Counted from the first letter of the stretch, positions 12,761 through 25,578 are shown. The stretch: 64,000 nt of DNA from Pterois miles (GCA_947000775.1 CAMQGK010000638.1:18844501-18908500), one strand, 5' to 3'. The notes: generated by a model from the sequence alone, not told the origin. Numbers and translations are program-made.

Positions 12761-13400
12761 AAAGCATGGTTTCTGTTTTTTTTTTTTTTGCTTATATCAT
12801 GCCAATGCCCACATGGTGATGACAGACAAAAGGGCAGAAAACCAAACTGTGCCCTGAACTAAGTTCAGAAAAACTCATTCCTCAGATGACAGCACAGACA
12901 AAGTGTTTTCCTAAACAAAATTCATCTGAATGTGGATACCTCAGCTTAAATGTGTCAGACAACCAAAGCCAGCAAACAGAGATATTCTTTGGATGCTTGC
13001 TGGAGCGTTGTGAGCAGAAGCCTTTGTTGGCTGATCACACATTAGAAGGCTGGGAGTAAAGCTGGTCCAGCCACATAATGGACAGGCAAATCACAGTTCA
13101 GGAGACTCACATCAGGGGGTGTGAAGGAAGAAGACGTAAGCAAGATGCAACACTGCAGAGATAAACAGGCCCTGGAAGCTTCAGACATGTAACCGGAATC
13201 TCCTTATCAAATCATTTCAAATCCCCAATCCTAGTCCAGGACGAGTACCTTAACTGAACCATTGAGTTTTTAACTTTAGATCACTATTTGTTGCCTGTTT
13301 GAAGCCAGAAGCACCAGTTGTGATGCTGGATATGGTCAGAGGTGGAACAGGCTTGAAACTTTCCAGCAAAGAGGGCAGTAAAACTTTTCAGCCTAGCGGT
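12761..13400. other. No recognised feature
   Basis: A T-run of about 14 bases lies near 12,776. The rest shows no gene or repeat family I can name. Confidence 0.45.
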
Positions 13401-13894
13401 AAACCTGCAGTAGGCAGAATATTTTTGGCATCACTGGGCAAAACTTCCACAATAACCTTTTAGTCAATTGTAATTCAATTGTTCAACTGAGAGAAAACTA
13501 GACTTTTGCACCTCCTCATGGCTCTGTTTCTAGCCTGTGATGAACTTTAGCAAAATCACAGGTCATTTCAGAGATAGAGCATTCCTATTGGCTGGTGGGC
13601 GGTGCTTGGTATTTCCTCAACAGATCTCAACATGACTTTCTTATTTTACAGCTAAACAGTACAGTACAAAATGTTTCTGAAAACATTTAAGAAACAGGCA
13701 TTACAGTAACAGAATATTGTTCGACTCGTTTGACTGCAGACTCCAGCTCGGCTCTGATTGGTTGTTTTCCTCCGCTCAGTGAAATCTGGCAGCGGACAAT
13801 GGAGGACACAGAAGCACATGATTTTGTTCAGATTACCCGTCTAGTGCACTACTATCAGGAAATCTTATTTCATTCCTTTCTACCCACTACAGCT
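13401..13894 (+). mobile_element. TIR element with AAACCTGCAGTAGG ends, copy 1
   Basis: The left end AAACCTGCAGTAGGCAGAAT (13,401) pairs with the right end TTCTACCCACTACAGCTT (about 13,877-13,894). The interior shares GCACCTCCTCATGGC-like, CCTATTGGCT and ATGTTTCTGAAAACAT segments with the copy at 19,396-19,955 in the opposite orientation. The 494-bp length and lack of coding potential indicate a non-autonomous DNA transposon. Confidence 0.7.
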
Positions 13895-13917
13895 TCAAGT
13901 TACTCTTTCAGCTAAAA

Positions 13918-13965
13918 TTGTATACAGTACTTTATTAATCCCAGTGGGAAATCATACCATTACAG
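13918..13965 (-). repeat. Truncated LINE/SINE 3' tail
   Basis: Read on the minus strand this is a TTTCCCACTGGGATTAATAA-type motif followed by AGTACTGTATAC. It matches the 3' termini of fish non-LTR elements. It abuts the preceding transposon's right end and is truncated to a few dozen bases. Confidence 0.45.
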
Positions 13966-14239
13966 CAGCTTGAAGCAAAAAAGACAAAAGATAATGAGCA
14001 AAAAGACTATACAATACATGATTCTCCTGAAATTTACCTGACATGATCAGTTGGATTATTTCTCTACTGAAGAGTAGAGCTACAAGCTTTCCTCTTGCAG
14101 CCATAAAGTGGTGTTACAATAACACATACTCATCCCAACTCATCACATACTTACGCTTTGTCAGAACCCTCCGCATCACTTTTCAGTAGCATGTAAATGT
14201 GTGCTTAATGTTGTGAATTCAAAAAAAGACACTAAGTTT

Positions 14240-14305
14240 TAAGATATTCCTAAGATAAGATAAGATATTCTTTTATTAGTCCCACAGTGGGGAAATTTAT
14301 TTAGG
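14240..14305 (-). repeat. Truncated SINE/LINE tail with (TAAGA)n
   Basis: Read on the minus strand, the sequence has a TTTCCCCACTGTGGGAC motif, then TAATAAAAGAAT, then (TATCT)n. The same tail motif ends the SINE at 36,135-36,465, so this is probably a 5'-truncated relative inserted on the minus strand. Confidence 0.55.
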
Positions 14306-14480
14306 CAACACAACCGCTTAGGTTTAGGAAAAAAAACAACATGGTTGGGCTTAAAACAATTACATTTGTACAGTGAAAATGTGACTTTGTGAACACACGA
14401 CACGAATGAACAGACTGTAAAGTGAAACTGAAACATAACACACAGAACAGCTGTCTTGTGAATGAAAGCCTTGTTTGTTT
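14306..14480 (+). repeat. Diverged dispersed repeat, related to 26,070-26,290
   Basis: The words AGGCAACACAACCGCTTAGG and TGTACAGTGAAAATG resemble AGGCAACAAAACCACTACAG and TGTACAGTAACAATAA near 26,070-26,150. Both look like degenerate copies of one fish interspersed repeat. The boundaries are not clear. Confidence 0.35.
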
Positions 14481-16066
14481 GACCCATCCACCTCCCTCAG
14501 TCACCACAGCGTTTACTGTGCGTTTACTGTTGCCGTGGATGGCTTTACACTGTAGCTTATCGAAAGCACAGTGCGTCTCATACCGGGGATAAAGGGTACT
14601 CTGTGGGACGATACTGGATGCAGACGGCCATGAAAATAGGTTGTCACAGGTTACACAGTGAGGTTTCTTTTCACTCACAAGCAACCCCTGGCCAGGTACA
14701 AACACTGACCTACCAAGAGCACATTAACCTGATGAACGGCAAACATTTCATTGGCTGTTAAGTTATAGGTAAATCTCATATAATCTGCTGCTACCATCAA
14801 TTTAACCAGTGAAGCCATTGGTGGTTAGTGATGACTGAAAATTAGAGGCCTGCTACCTGAATGTTTACTACATATAGTAGCTCTTTGCTAATACAAACAT
14901 AGATAAAAGATTAGTTGTCATCAGAGCTTAACAAATTCATGTATTGCATTTACCCAAATATGAAATGGAACTTGATATCGAAATCCAACTTTTAAAACAT
15001 TGTTAACTTTGTGTCTTGCAACTGTCATAATTTAGCAACTGTACTGTGGTAAACATCTCATGGCTCAGTATTACCGTTTCTGGACTGCTATGAAGGCCAT
15101 TAAAAACTAGAAAAATTAGCTGTTACTTCAGTCCTAAATTGTGGTTGCGGTTTCTAAATTAAACTGCTGTTCCAACCTTGCAGTAAGACCTGACTTTAAT
15201 GCTGTTAAAATCAATAGAAAGTACAGAAAAGTTTGAGTTATGCAAAAAACTTTTTTAAGGATGCACATCACCTTACAGTTATCAATTAGATAGTTTTTTT
15301 TTTTTTTTTTTTTTTTTACAAATGCTACAACCTGTCTAAGAGTCTTGCACATATACAACAACCTTCACAGAAGACAGAAAAATTCTGCATTTAGAGATGC
15401 GAGCGTTCTGTGGGGGGAAAAAGGAAATTAATTATGATGCAGCATTCATTGTCTGGGCTGTTTTCATTATCAATCTGGCTTCCCCAAGGGGAGCATCAGG
15501 TGCACTAGAGCAACCGAGGATTCTCATGGAGCTATGTTCCCAGGGCCAAAGTAGCTGTTATGGGGTTTTTCTCCTCCCAAATACTGGTGGAACACATCTG
15601 ACCACATTCACAAGAAGACAAATACTTATTATTACTGCTAAATGTTTTCCCCTGCTATCCATCCCTTAACCTGCTTCATTGCTTCTTGTTCATGCACACA
15701 ATCACCCCCTATGTCACATGGGTAATTTGTGGAATACATGCATGTTTGTCTCGACAACTTAACACTGATTAGTACCATTGCAAAAGCTGTGGGTACGTTA
15801 CAGTGCAAATTTGACATGTTTCATTTTGTTCCCATGCCATTTTGATTATACCTTGTTCTTTTTCCACGCTTGCACCCACTTTCACACACAAACACACTTG
15901 TGCGTCATCCTTGCATGACTGGCAGACCCCCATGTCTGCTCCCTGGGGCATTGTGGTCCCTTTTATTAGAAATGTATTCTATCAGTGCTTTTAATGTAAA
16001 AATGCAATAAAGTCATTTCACGCCATGTTGAGCAACTTTGCCACGTTATTGTTAGGTCTCTATGGC

Positions 16067-16068
<2 letters not shown>
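14481..16068. other. No recognised gene; long T-run
   Basis: A run of about 25 T (15,293-15,317) is the main feature. Open frames are short and no exon is supported. Confidence 0.45.

Positions 16069-16160
<92 letters not shown>
16069..16160 (+). repeat. (AC)46 microsatellite
   Basis: This is an uninterrupted 92-base AC repeat. It produces an artefactual Cys-Val open frame on the minus strand. Confidence 0.98.
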
Positions 16161-16162
<2 letters not shown>

Positions 16163-17504
16163 CGATCTTGGCAACCTCATGTACCTCCTCTGTGACAGGT
16201 AGAGGAATAGAAATGAACAGATGAATAGCTCAGTAAATCTCTGTGTATACTAGTGTTGGAGTGGAGACAGTGGCGAGAGAATAAGCCTTGTTGAGCCTTG
16301 CTGGGATGTCACAGTGCACTGTACAGTGTGGTGACAGCACATGATGGAGTTCATAGTCAGTAATAGAGCGTGAGTTTGCCTCAGGCATCTTCATGAAGCA
16401 ATAGGCCATTTTCACAGCAGCCATTTTTCACTTATATATTGCGATTTTTTTTTTTTTTTTTTTTTTTTTTACGATTTTATAATGCCAAAATCAAAATATT
16501 TGCTTCATTTGAATCTATGCTGAGGTAGAAGGAAGTTACCACTTTTACTGTAGTAGTGTCCGTATCGTGACAGCATAAACGGCTGAAACAAGAAAGCAGA
16601 AAACATCGGAGGGTCTGCATGGATATGAGCTTCACCCTCACATTTTAAATCCAAAGCGGTAAACAATATACACACAGTAAAGTATGGAAACACTTTGTTT
16701 TTCACACATGGCTAAGAAAAGCAGAGCTAGACATCATGGCTAAAGCTGCATGCTAACTCTGTCAGGACAGGACATGCCATCATATTGTGGTTACGTACGG
16801 TCAAGCCAGCCGTCACTCTCGTCTATGTGGTCAAAGAGGCCAACACTACAACTGTAGTGCACCCATATACTGACATTTATGTTAAACACATTGAAATGGC
16901 CTTGACGGAGCTGACAATGGATGTATAAAGAGAACGAAGCTGACAGCGACAGCTATTGACGGACATGGCAAAGGTGTCAACAAAGGGAAATGTATATACA
17001 AAAATACATATATAGAAATAAGTTATTACATCATATTCACTAGAAGTATACTATATTATATTATTTTTGCGATGCTAGAAAAAAATGAATAAATAATTAC
17101 TGACAATGAGTGATATATTTCAGTTTAGGATCATCTCTGACTACATACATGCTGCAAATCAAACATTTTTACTGTATTAATTTCCATATTTTTCAAAGTA
17201 AAAGTCGCTTGAAGTATATGATTCAACTTTTTCCCCACGGTCTAGTGTTAAAAACAAAAATCTCAATAACTCCTAATAGCGACTTGCAATACTTGTAGAA
17301 TCGCAACACTTAAAAATTACAATGTATTATGAAACGTAAAAATCATGTAATTAATAAAATTAATTACGGTCCCATTCTGTTTAATGTGTCACAACCACTC
17401 CATTGAACCAGCGAGCACAATACCAGGGCGCTGGCCCACCTAAATGGAACAGGGCCATAACTAATGTTGTTAATTACACCTGTGTCGATCCTGCATTATT
17501 ACAC
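16161..17504. other. No recognised gene; T-run
   Basis: The stretch contains a 25-base T-run (about 16,446-16,470) and AT-rich sequence rich in TATATA words around 16,990-17,060. No supported exon is seen. Confidence 0.45.
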
Positions 17505-17665
17505 AGGTTTGCTGAATACTCGATTCTGATTGGTCAATCACAGCGTTCTAAAGTCTGTTATTTCTTTATGGCAGACCATTGCTATGTATTACAGACCTTT
17601 GCTATGGGTGTAGCTCTGATGTCGGACTCTGGCGGACCATTTTGTGTCCAATCATTGATTTCTTG
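17505..17665 (+). repeat. Possible dispersed fish repeat
   Basis: The segment from TTTGCTGAATACTCG to CTCTGGCGGACCATTT contains two near-repeats of the phrase CAGACC(A/T)TTGCTATG. It resembles an interspersed repeat remembered from other teleosts. There is no second copy in this window. Confidence 0.3.
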
Positions 17666-19265
17666 AGTAAGTAGCCCTGTAAGAAGCTAGATAATATCCA
17701 GCTAATGGGTCATTATTGTTTAATAAACCCCTTCAGTTTAGTTCATTGTGGTCCACCCATGCCGCATTGCCTCTGTCTGGATTTATTTCACTGCTTTGCT
17801 GTACATTATTCCTTACATGACATGTCTACTGTCCCTTCTAACGTCCCTTCTGGAAAGAGCCTATAAAAACATCATGTGATCATGCTGCTGGAAAATATTT
17901 GCATCATTTAAAAATTGCTGCATCTCTTCTCTGTCCAACCTTTCACTCATTCAGTTGAGGCTTATCATTATGCAATCTCATAAACCCTTCGTGGTACTCT
18001 TGTCAGGACATTTCCAAACACTGCAAGATCTATTTTTCTCCCCCAAACCTCCAGTACTGAAAGAAAACAGCCCACAGAACCACCAAACTTCTGCTTGCAA
18101 ACTCCGCACAGCAGGAACTCCTGGGAGACTGCTAAAAAGACAGTGGTGAAAGCTGATGGGTTATGCAATCAAACCAGTCAGGGGAATGCTCATTATTGTG
18201 TGTTTTTGGTTTGTTTGTTTGTGGAGCTTTTTTCCCCCCATTCTTTCTCTCCTGTTTATCTCTCAACGGTAAACTGTGCTGTCTCATCTGAGGGCTGCTC
18301 ATCTCTTGGTGATATCGCACTCCTCTCAATTTGATATGCACACCATCTAGCTGACTCTAAATGTTCTTCTGCACAGTGCCAAGGCTGACATGGCAACTTA
18401 TCAATGAGGGTTCGAGTCACTGAGGCTCTATCCTCCCTCCAATTCATCCAACTGCATTTGTCAAAGGCTATTTTCTTGTGAGGAAGTCTAATGGCCACTA
18501 AAGGAAAGGCAGTTTTAGAAAGATTTTTTTATTTCTTAATTTATTAAAAAAAAAAAAAAAAAAAAAAAGCATAAAGAGAAAAGTGGACCTTATAATGCAA
18601 TTTGTTTACAGATAGCGACCAATTAGAGTTTCAAGAACTGATGGTTAATTTGTACCCGGCGCTGTCTATTTGGCTGACAAGAACATTTCTGTTAGTCAGC
18701 TCTTTGACCACTCTGCTACTAATCTGGGATAATGGCAGCATGTTCATTCTCTAAACAAACCTCTGCCTCTGAACCTTAAGGTGTCTGTCCATCTTTCTTA
18801 CACTGTCTCCAGTCTGTAATTTTGCTTTGCTGGTAACTTTTCATGCCTCATGCATTGCACATGGTACAAAGATGAAAAGATATAAAAAGAGTAGATTATG
18901 CAGGCAAGTGAGTTGCAAATGGAGATGTTTTACTGAAAGTTGTCTATTAGAAATTGCACAGAGAATCCAAGAACCAGGGCATAAAACTCTGTTGATTCAT
19001 AACTAAAACTGTGTGTACACACAAAGACAGACATATGCATACACTGATTCTGTTTTCTAATTCTTTAACTGGGTGCACTTGTATGAGCCTCATTTCCCCA
19101 ATCAATTAGCTATAAATGGACGTAGAAACGTCCTTAAACATCCATTTCTATATCGATACGTCCTACACCTGTCAATGAGAAATACAGCAAAGAAGTGCAA
19201 TTTCACCAGTTTTCCAGCAGTGCCAGAGCAGCTGTCACTTCACATGGCTGTTGGCATCATCCCTA
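17666..19265. other. No recognised gene; A-run
   Basis: An A-run of about 24 bases (18,546-18,569) is present. A motif-rich segment at about 18,600-18,760 (AGCGACCAATTAGAG, GGCTGACAAGAAC) is free of recognised repeats, but there is nothing decisive. Confidence 0.4.
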
Positions 19266-19395
19266 TTTATTAGTACATTTTAAGGCATTGATGTTTCAAG
19301 CAGATGCTCTTCTTCAGACTATTAAGTATTTCAAGAATGAAGGAGACCATCTGCTCGAAACATCGCTACTTTAAGATGTGCTAATAGATTGCATT
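19266..19395. repeat. Inverted repeat (hairpin), arms about 40 bp
   Basis: The left arm contains TTAGTACATTTTAAGGC then GATGTTTCAAGCAGATG. The right arm contains the complement of the same series (CATCTGCTCGAAACATC, then CTTTAAGATGTGCTAATAG). The arms are separated by about 45 bases. It could be a very short fold-back transposon or a structured-RNA source; nothing in the sequence decides. Confidence 0.65.
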
Positions 19396-19955
19396 CAAAC
19401 CTGCAGTGGGTAGACATGGAGCAAATATAATTAATAATTAATTGCATCTGTGTCCTCTGGTGCTCAAAACGGCATCGGCAAGATTTCATAGACCGGAGGA
19501 AAACAACCAATCAGAGCTGAGCTGGAGCCTGTTGTCTCTGAGCAGCTGTCAATCACTCCAATCAGAACGGTCAAACTAGGCAGCACTGATCAAATATGAA
19601 TCAATATTCTGTTACTGTAATGCTTATTTCTCATCTCAAATGTTTTCAGAAACATCTTGTAGTTACTGTTTAGCTGGAAAATCTGAACGTTTGCGATCCA
19701 GCAGCCACGTTCAGATCAGAGATGTTTCTGAAAACATCTGAGGTGAGAAATAGGCATTATAGTAACATAATATTGAGTCATAATTGATACGTTAGACTGT
19801 TTGATTGGAGTTCAAAAGTGACTGACAGTTCATTGAATGAAAAGCCAATAGGAACGCCTCTCTCTCTGAAATGACCTATGATTGGCCAAATTCTCCTGTC
19901 TGAAAACAAAGCCATAAGGAGGTGCAGAAAGTCTAGTTCTCTCTCAGAACACACC
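19396..19955 (-). mobile_element. TIR element, copy 2, with internal fold-back
   Basis: The left end CAAACCTGCAGTGGGTAGAC corresponds to the right terminus of the 13,401-13,894 element, so this copy is reversed. Its other end fades at CTAGTTCTCTCTCAGAACAC. Unlike copy 1 it carries an internal palindrome: 19,601-19,660 is the reverse complement, with few mismatches, of 19,721-19,779, and ATCTGAACGT/ACGTTCAGAT extend the stem inward. Confidence 0.65.
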
Positions 19956-20994
19956 TACCTATTACGGCTTTTGGGTGTGCCGTAGTAGGCAGGTAAACAG
20001 GTACACAGTGGCTGAGGACAGACATTGTTTATGGCTATTGTCCATGCTATGAATAATTACATGTTTCTGCAAACCATCATTGCAATAAATTCAAAATCCT
20101 CATAATTATTAAACATCAGAAGGATGATTCAATCATAGTGCTAACATTGAAACAGACTTAGTAAAGTATTTCACAATTCAGGATGAAATGACACAATCAT
20201 TAACAAGGAGATGATGGCTCTAATGTTAATAAAACACAATGAAATTCATCAGTCATACATAATTTAAAATGTTTATAAATGCACCTTTGACACAGAATGC
20301 TGTGCAGACTGCAAAAAATACTAAGTGAAATTGACAAACAACCTAAAAACATAGATTATATTCAATCTCCTCCTGATCATATCACCCGCAGCCATCTCCG
20401 CTAAAACCATGTGAACGCCTGGTCTGAAATATGAATCGTTGATACATCTAGCCCCAGGTGTTTTCAGCAGAGAGTCATTCAGTCGATATCTGGTAATCAC
20501 ATACTAAAGTACTTGATAAAAATGCACATTAACTACAGAACATTACCAAATAATAATAAATAAACTCAAACACTCTCCAATCAGCAGAGATCCAGATCAG
20601 CAACAGAAAGGTTTAATGCACTCAATCACCTATGCTTGCTGGGTGCACTAAGCTTCCCCTACAGCTGATTGAATCCCTACTGTCACCTGAAGGCATCCAT
20701 TGTTAACTGCCCCAAAATAAGCACACACAGTTCTGTGCTTCAGCGCACATCAGACTCAGTTATTACTCAGTATTATCCAGATTTTTTGTGCGACATCCTG
20801 GGATACAACATAAAAAAACAGCAATGAAAATTTCTTGAGACTCTTTCCTCTCGTCTTTTCATTCCAAGCAAACCACGACGCATGCAGCTGTTGCCCCTAA
20901 CAGCCTTGTGTATCACTGCTTCCTTTCCCAACTTGTCAAAAGTGGTGTTTTAAAAATGCATTTTAAAGTCATGTGATGCAGGAGAAGTATTAAC
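19956..20994. other. No recognised feature
   Basis: AT-rich sequence with short frames. No repeat termini were identified. Confidence 0.45.
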
Positions 20995-21738
20995 TCTTAG
21001 TGGGATTGTTGGGGACATAGTTTTTAAGTGGGCATGTCTGTAAAGGGGAGACTCGTGGATAGAACCTATTTTGATTCACATCATTCATTTCATTCATATC
21101 TTGGGGTCAGAGGTCAGGGGACCCCTTTGAATATGGCCATGACCGTTTTTCCTCACCAGAATTTAGCATAACTTTGGAGCGTTATTTAACCTTCTTTGAG
21201 ACGAGCTGGAATCTTTATGTTTTCGATTTTCATATGATGCCCGTATCTTGCTTTAAAACAGAGCCCGTTAAAACCTAAAAATCGCAAGTTGCATAATGTG
21301 TTAAAGAAATTAATTAATGCTATTATTGTGTTAACTTTGGCAGCTCTAATAAATACCAATTGGATAAATGTACTTAACCATAAATCAACTCACATTTGGT
21401 TGGTGGAATCATTTCAACATCAACTCAAAGAAACAGTGCTTTCTCCATTATGTTTTGTAGTGTCTGCTTAACATGTCTAAGAGTGAACTGCAACCTGTCA
21501 ATCAGACCTCCATTATTATCAGAATTGATTGGAACAGAGAGACTCGTGGGTACCCTTAGAACCCATTTTCATTCACATATCTTAAAGTCTTAAATCTTAA
21601 AGTGCCAGTATCTTCACTGTAGCTTTACGACTGAGCTCAGTACTCATAAATCTATGCTAATGCTTTAAGAAATTTATGGCATTAAAACAAATTTGCTTGT
21701 TATTATCGCATTAACAATGACAGCCCGAGTTGCTAAAT
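20995..21738 (-). mobile_element. Composite dispersed repeat, copy 2
   Basis: The phrase GTGGGCATGTCTGTAAAGGG (from about 21,029) and GGTCAGAGGTCAGGGGACCC recur at 41,518-41,610. The first part ends TTAACTTTGGCAGCTCTA (about 21,346). Then follows a 180-bp segment that is the reverse complement of 5,520-5,805, and then a second partial element ending in TTAACAATGACAGCCC (about 21,735). Two AGGGCTGTC-type ends in direct order make this a nested or tandem arrangement. Confidence 0.55.
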
Positions 21739-23801
21739 AAAAACGTGCAACATTATGCAGAAAACATGACATGGACCAGACTTTCAACATTTCCACAAAC
21801 ATCAAATGGAATTTAAAAAGACATATCATCTTCCTCTGGATAAATACTTGCAATGCTTCATGTTATCATTCTGATCCTCTCAGACAAAAATTGTTTTCCT
21901 ACTTGGAGAAACAGTTTGGTGAGTCATCCTCATCATGCACCACTGTGATTTGCACAAGTGTTTAAAAAGGTATGAAATGAGCAATGCAACTATAGCTGAG
22001 AGGATAATGATGAATCATAATGCCCATATATTCCACTTCAGAGGGTTCAGTATGAGATAAGAACAGGTGTGCTCGAGGACATCCTCATTGACCTTGTGTA
22101 AACGACCAAATGCTTTATGCTGGTCTTGCAATTGCAGAATTGTCTCTATTAGAGGGCCGTATCTTGTGTATACTGTGTATCAGGCTTAACAGCAGAGAAG
22201 ACAACAAATTGCTGTGCGTGTCTGCATACATTACATGCATGTAGAGCTTTCTCTGTGCATTCATTTATCTGTGCATGTGTGTGTGTGTATTACAAAAACA
22301 TTGACCCTTCATTGAGCGATCATACTGTACACTGCCTGTCTGTGTAGATGCACTTGCATCTGTGATGCTGCAGTGTTGTGATCATCCTGACCTAGAAAAA
22401 AAAGCACCGAGACAGAGAGCCGAGACTCTCTGCACGGTGACAGAAGGAGGGGGAATTCAAGTGTCATGCAGCTTCACTGAGCTGAACCCCCCCCCCCAAT
22501 TTTTGAATAAGTTTGAAGAGTTGCTTGCTTCGCACTTGTCTGCTGCATCAAAGCGGCTACTAATGTTCGCCTTTCAGCTCCCTCTGATTCAACTTGCATT
22601 AATATCATATGCTTTGAAAAGCAGTATCTTTCAAGCACCGTTTAGAAATCTTAATACCAATCATCCTCCCATAACACCGGGTTTAAACAGCATGTCCACG
22701 CGGTGTCATATTGCACTGACAGATTATTTCTCATGCTGCTCAAGAGGACAAAAGGTACCGGCAGACAATGCTTAACACTGTTTCATAACCTTTTACCGGA
22801 TAGCAGTTGCTGTTTTCAGAACTACGATTGAGCCGGTCCCTTGCTGAAAAACACTGTAAAGAGATAAGGAAGGTGAGGCAACAAGCAGCACATCTGTGAC
22901 GTATCATGGCAACGGAGGCAGATGGAGGAGAGGACCGTCATAGGAAGGCCATTCACAGCTGCACAATAGATTAGTCACACACTCACAAAATACACGCCAG
23001 TGCACATTATCCTATATCATCAGTCAGGCAAGAGGCAAGCATATTGTCTTTGCAATGAAAAGATCCTTTACTCCACATGAAGACTCAGATTAACTTAGTT
23101 TAATTACAGCCCCAGCTTCCCACCGTGCACAACAAAGACAAGTGGCTTTGTACCCCCGAGCATCCTGTGGGCACATTATTCACTGATAATGACCTCCGAC
23201 TAAAATTTAGTGTGACACACAGGTTTCAGATGTTTTTTGTGTATGAAGGAGCATCCAATCAGACGTAGCAATCAGAAACTGCATCTTACTGACTCAGCCA
23301 CTCGGGATAATGTCAAGTGCTTTGCGTGTTTGGACCTCGTTTAGAGCGAGGGTGAGATTTGGAAATTTGGGTGAGATGAGATTGTTGTTGAAGTGGGCAG
23401 ACTTATTCAGACTTAAAGTCTTCAGAAGTAGTTGAGAACATGTCGTTTGCTGTTTCGAGTTTATATGTGAGAGAGGAAGAACACCACATGAAAATAGGCT
23501 ATATTCTTCCAGCTGATGTCAGCCCAGCTTTAACTTCTCGGATCCCTCGGGGCATTTTTAAGACTTTTACTCTTTGGAGATCAAACAGTCGGGCTAAACT
23601 GCTCCTCTGTCCAACCAATTAGCACCCTCTCTTTCCACAAAGGGATGAAAGTTGGCATTTTGGTTATGTTTGGTTTGCGGGAAGAGTGTTGATTTATTTC
23701 CCCCTTTAGCCAAGCCACCAGCAATAACTGCAAGCAAGGAGAATCCACCAAACACACCACAAAAAACAAAGACCTAATGGCATTTGGTATGTCTCACAGA
23801 T
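21739..23801. other. No recognised gene; C-run
   Basis: A C-run (22,487-22,496) interrupts an open frame at 22,362-22,775 that has no recognisable product. The segment 22,540-22,790 is repeat-free and could be conserved regulatory DNA, but I have only its texture to go on. Confidence 0.4.
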
Positions 23802-24491
23802 CAGTGGTTCCCACCTTCTTTCTTTCTTTTTCTATCATTGTGTAAACTGACAACCCCCGACTAAGTGAGATTTTGTGGCTATTTCATATTACATTAAATG
23901 CATAACAATAACAGAACAGAAAAACGCACAAACTGTACAATTAACCCAAATGGTGAACTAAGTAAGTACAGGAAGTTTGTGTTAAACAAGTGAGCTGGAT
24001 GAATTTTGAGCAGATTATTACCTGTGGATATTCCAGAGATGAGTTTTTCCATTATGTTTTAGGAACTTTATTATGTATTTTTCTTATTTTTTAAACAATC
24101 TTTCAAACTTAGTAGGCTTCTTTTTTCAGATAACTTAAGTGTTTTCTTCTCCCGATGATTGGCCATTGTTCTATTTGCTCTTTGGGTGTTTTTTTTTTTT
24201 TTTTTTTACTTTTTTCTAATGCAGGACGAGGCTGTTTATTAGAGGGAAAGCTCTATATAGCTTGTGTTCAGGTTTTCAGCATGCCCTTATCCTGCATATA
24301 TCTTAAATAATAATCCAAACTTCAAAAATATTTAATTTTTTTTTTCACATAAATAAATGAAATAAGCCAAGTGTATGTGTATTTTTAAAAAGTTGTCTTA
24401 CACCTCTGAACATCTAGAAGGCCTCAGGACCCCTCATGAAGCTTTGGCGTCCCCTAATATGGGTCGATACCCCCAGGTTGAGAAACCAACG
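23802..24491 (+). mobile_element. hAT-like non-autonomous transposon with 8-bp TSD
   Basis: The left end CAGTGGTTCCCACCTTCTT mirrors the right end CCAGGTTGAGAAACCAACG. The flanking octamers TCACAGAT (23,794-23,801) and TCATAGAT (24,492-24,499) differ at one base, as expected for an 8-bp hAT target duplication. CAGTGGTTC termini with 8-bp duplications are typical of the superfamily. The interior of about 690 bp has no transposase frame and includes a T-run near 24,190. Confidence 0.8.
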
Positions 24492-24499
24492 TCATAGAT

Positions 24500-24840
24500 G
24501 ACATCTCTCACTCTTTACACATGCCGTTTGTGTGCTGTGCTGCAATGTGCATTGCTTGTAGTGCGAGTCATGACTTGTTCAGTTTCTCCACAAAAAGACA
24601 TGATTTTAATTTCAATTGAGTTGTCTATTTAATAAAACTAGGTGCATATGATGTGTACTTTGAGAGGGGTGGTGACACCAATTACATCCAGGGCCACTGT
24701 TTCACGTTTTAATCATTATTGCATTACACCGCTAAAAAGAGACTGTTGCTGAGGTCCTAGAAGGTTCTTAACTGGCAGGTAAATGTGAACTGTATGTCTG
24801 AATCAGTCACATGACATGAATATACACTGTATAACCTTAC
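24500..24840. other. No recognised feature
   Basis: Short spacer between two hAT-like elements. No gene seen. Confidence 0.5.
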
Positions 24841-25578
24841 TAGTGATGCTAATTTTGAAAAGAAAATTGAACTGATAACTGACCCATGTTAACAGTTTAA
24901 CTGTTAACCGACAAAATTATTGCGTCTCATGCATCGGTGTGCCAGCTGCAGTGTATGAGCACAACTGACAAGTGAGTCAACAGTTCACCATTCAGGAGCA
25001 TTAAGAGCCACGGTGCTGCGTGTAGTGTTAGACATGCAGCCACTTTCCCAGTAAAACTCTCCACTGCACATTTAGTTTAGTTTAGCAGGTTGTGAGCTAT
25101 GTGTCTGCCCGGCGTAACGATAGCAAGTGTCTGACAAAACGGTGCCTGTGTTTGTGCTACATGAGCAATACTAGCTCTGGTGATGGTTTCCTGCCACACA
25201 CATAAACTCTGTCAGCTCTGTGCTCTGTCATTACTTTTGCGAGTTTCCAACAGACCGTGTGTGTGTGGCGGCAGTGAGTGTGGGGTTTCTGGAGGCCAAA
25301 GACGGTGTGTCTATAGTGTATTTGTTGGTGAATAAATGAATAAACTCCTCCGCTCAAGACCAGAGCCCACTTCCTGTATCTGTAACTCTGGCTCAGACTC
25401 TCGAAAGGTGGACTCTTAAGGCGGACCAGCTTTTCTCCTTAAAGTGACGAGCCGCTCCTTTGAGTTTTGCTCAGCTTTTTAATCAATTATTATTATTTAA
25501 ACATTTAACCTATAGCTTTAATCAGGTAAAATGCTTAATGTAGGTTAACAGTTAAACTGTTAATTATTAACATCCCTA
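24841..25578 (+). mobile_element. hAT-like non-autonomous transposon, fuller copy
   Basis: The left end TAGTGATGCTAAT and right end ATTAACATCCCTA form imperfect inverted repeats, reinforced by TTAACAGTTTAACTGTTAA palindromes near both ends. The flanking octamers AACCTTAC and ATCCTTGC agree at six of eight positions, a plausible eroded target duplication. It spans 738 bp and has no intact open frame. The fragment at 3,838-4,220 belongs to the same family. Confidence 0.7.

Noticed and set aside
15966..16160. Minus-strand frame of alternating Cys-Val residues
   Set aside because: It is the translation of the (AC)n microsatellite and its flank, not a gene.
22362..22775. Plus-strand 137-codon frame
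   Set aside because: It contains a C-run translated as prolines and no family signature. It is likely chance.
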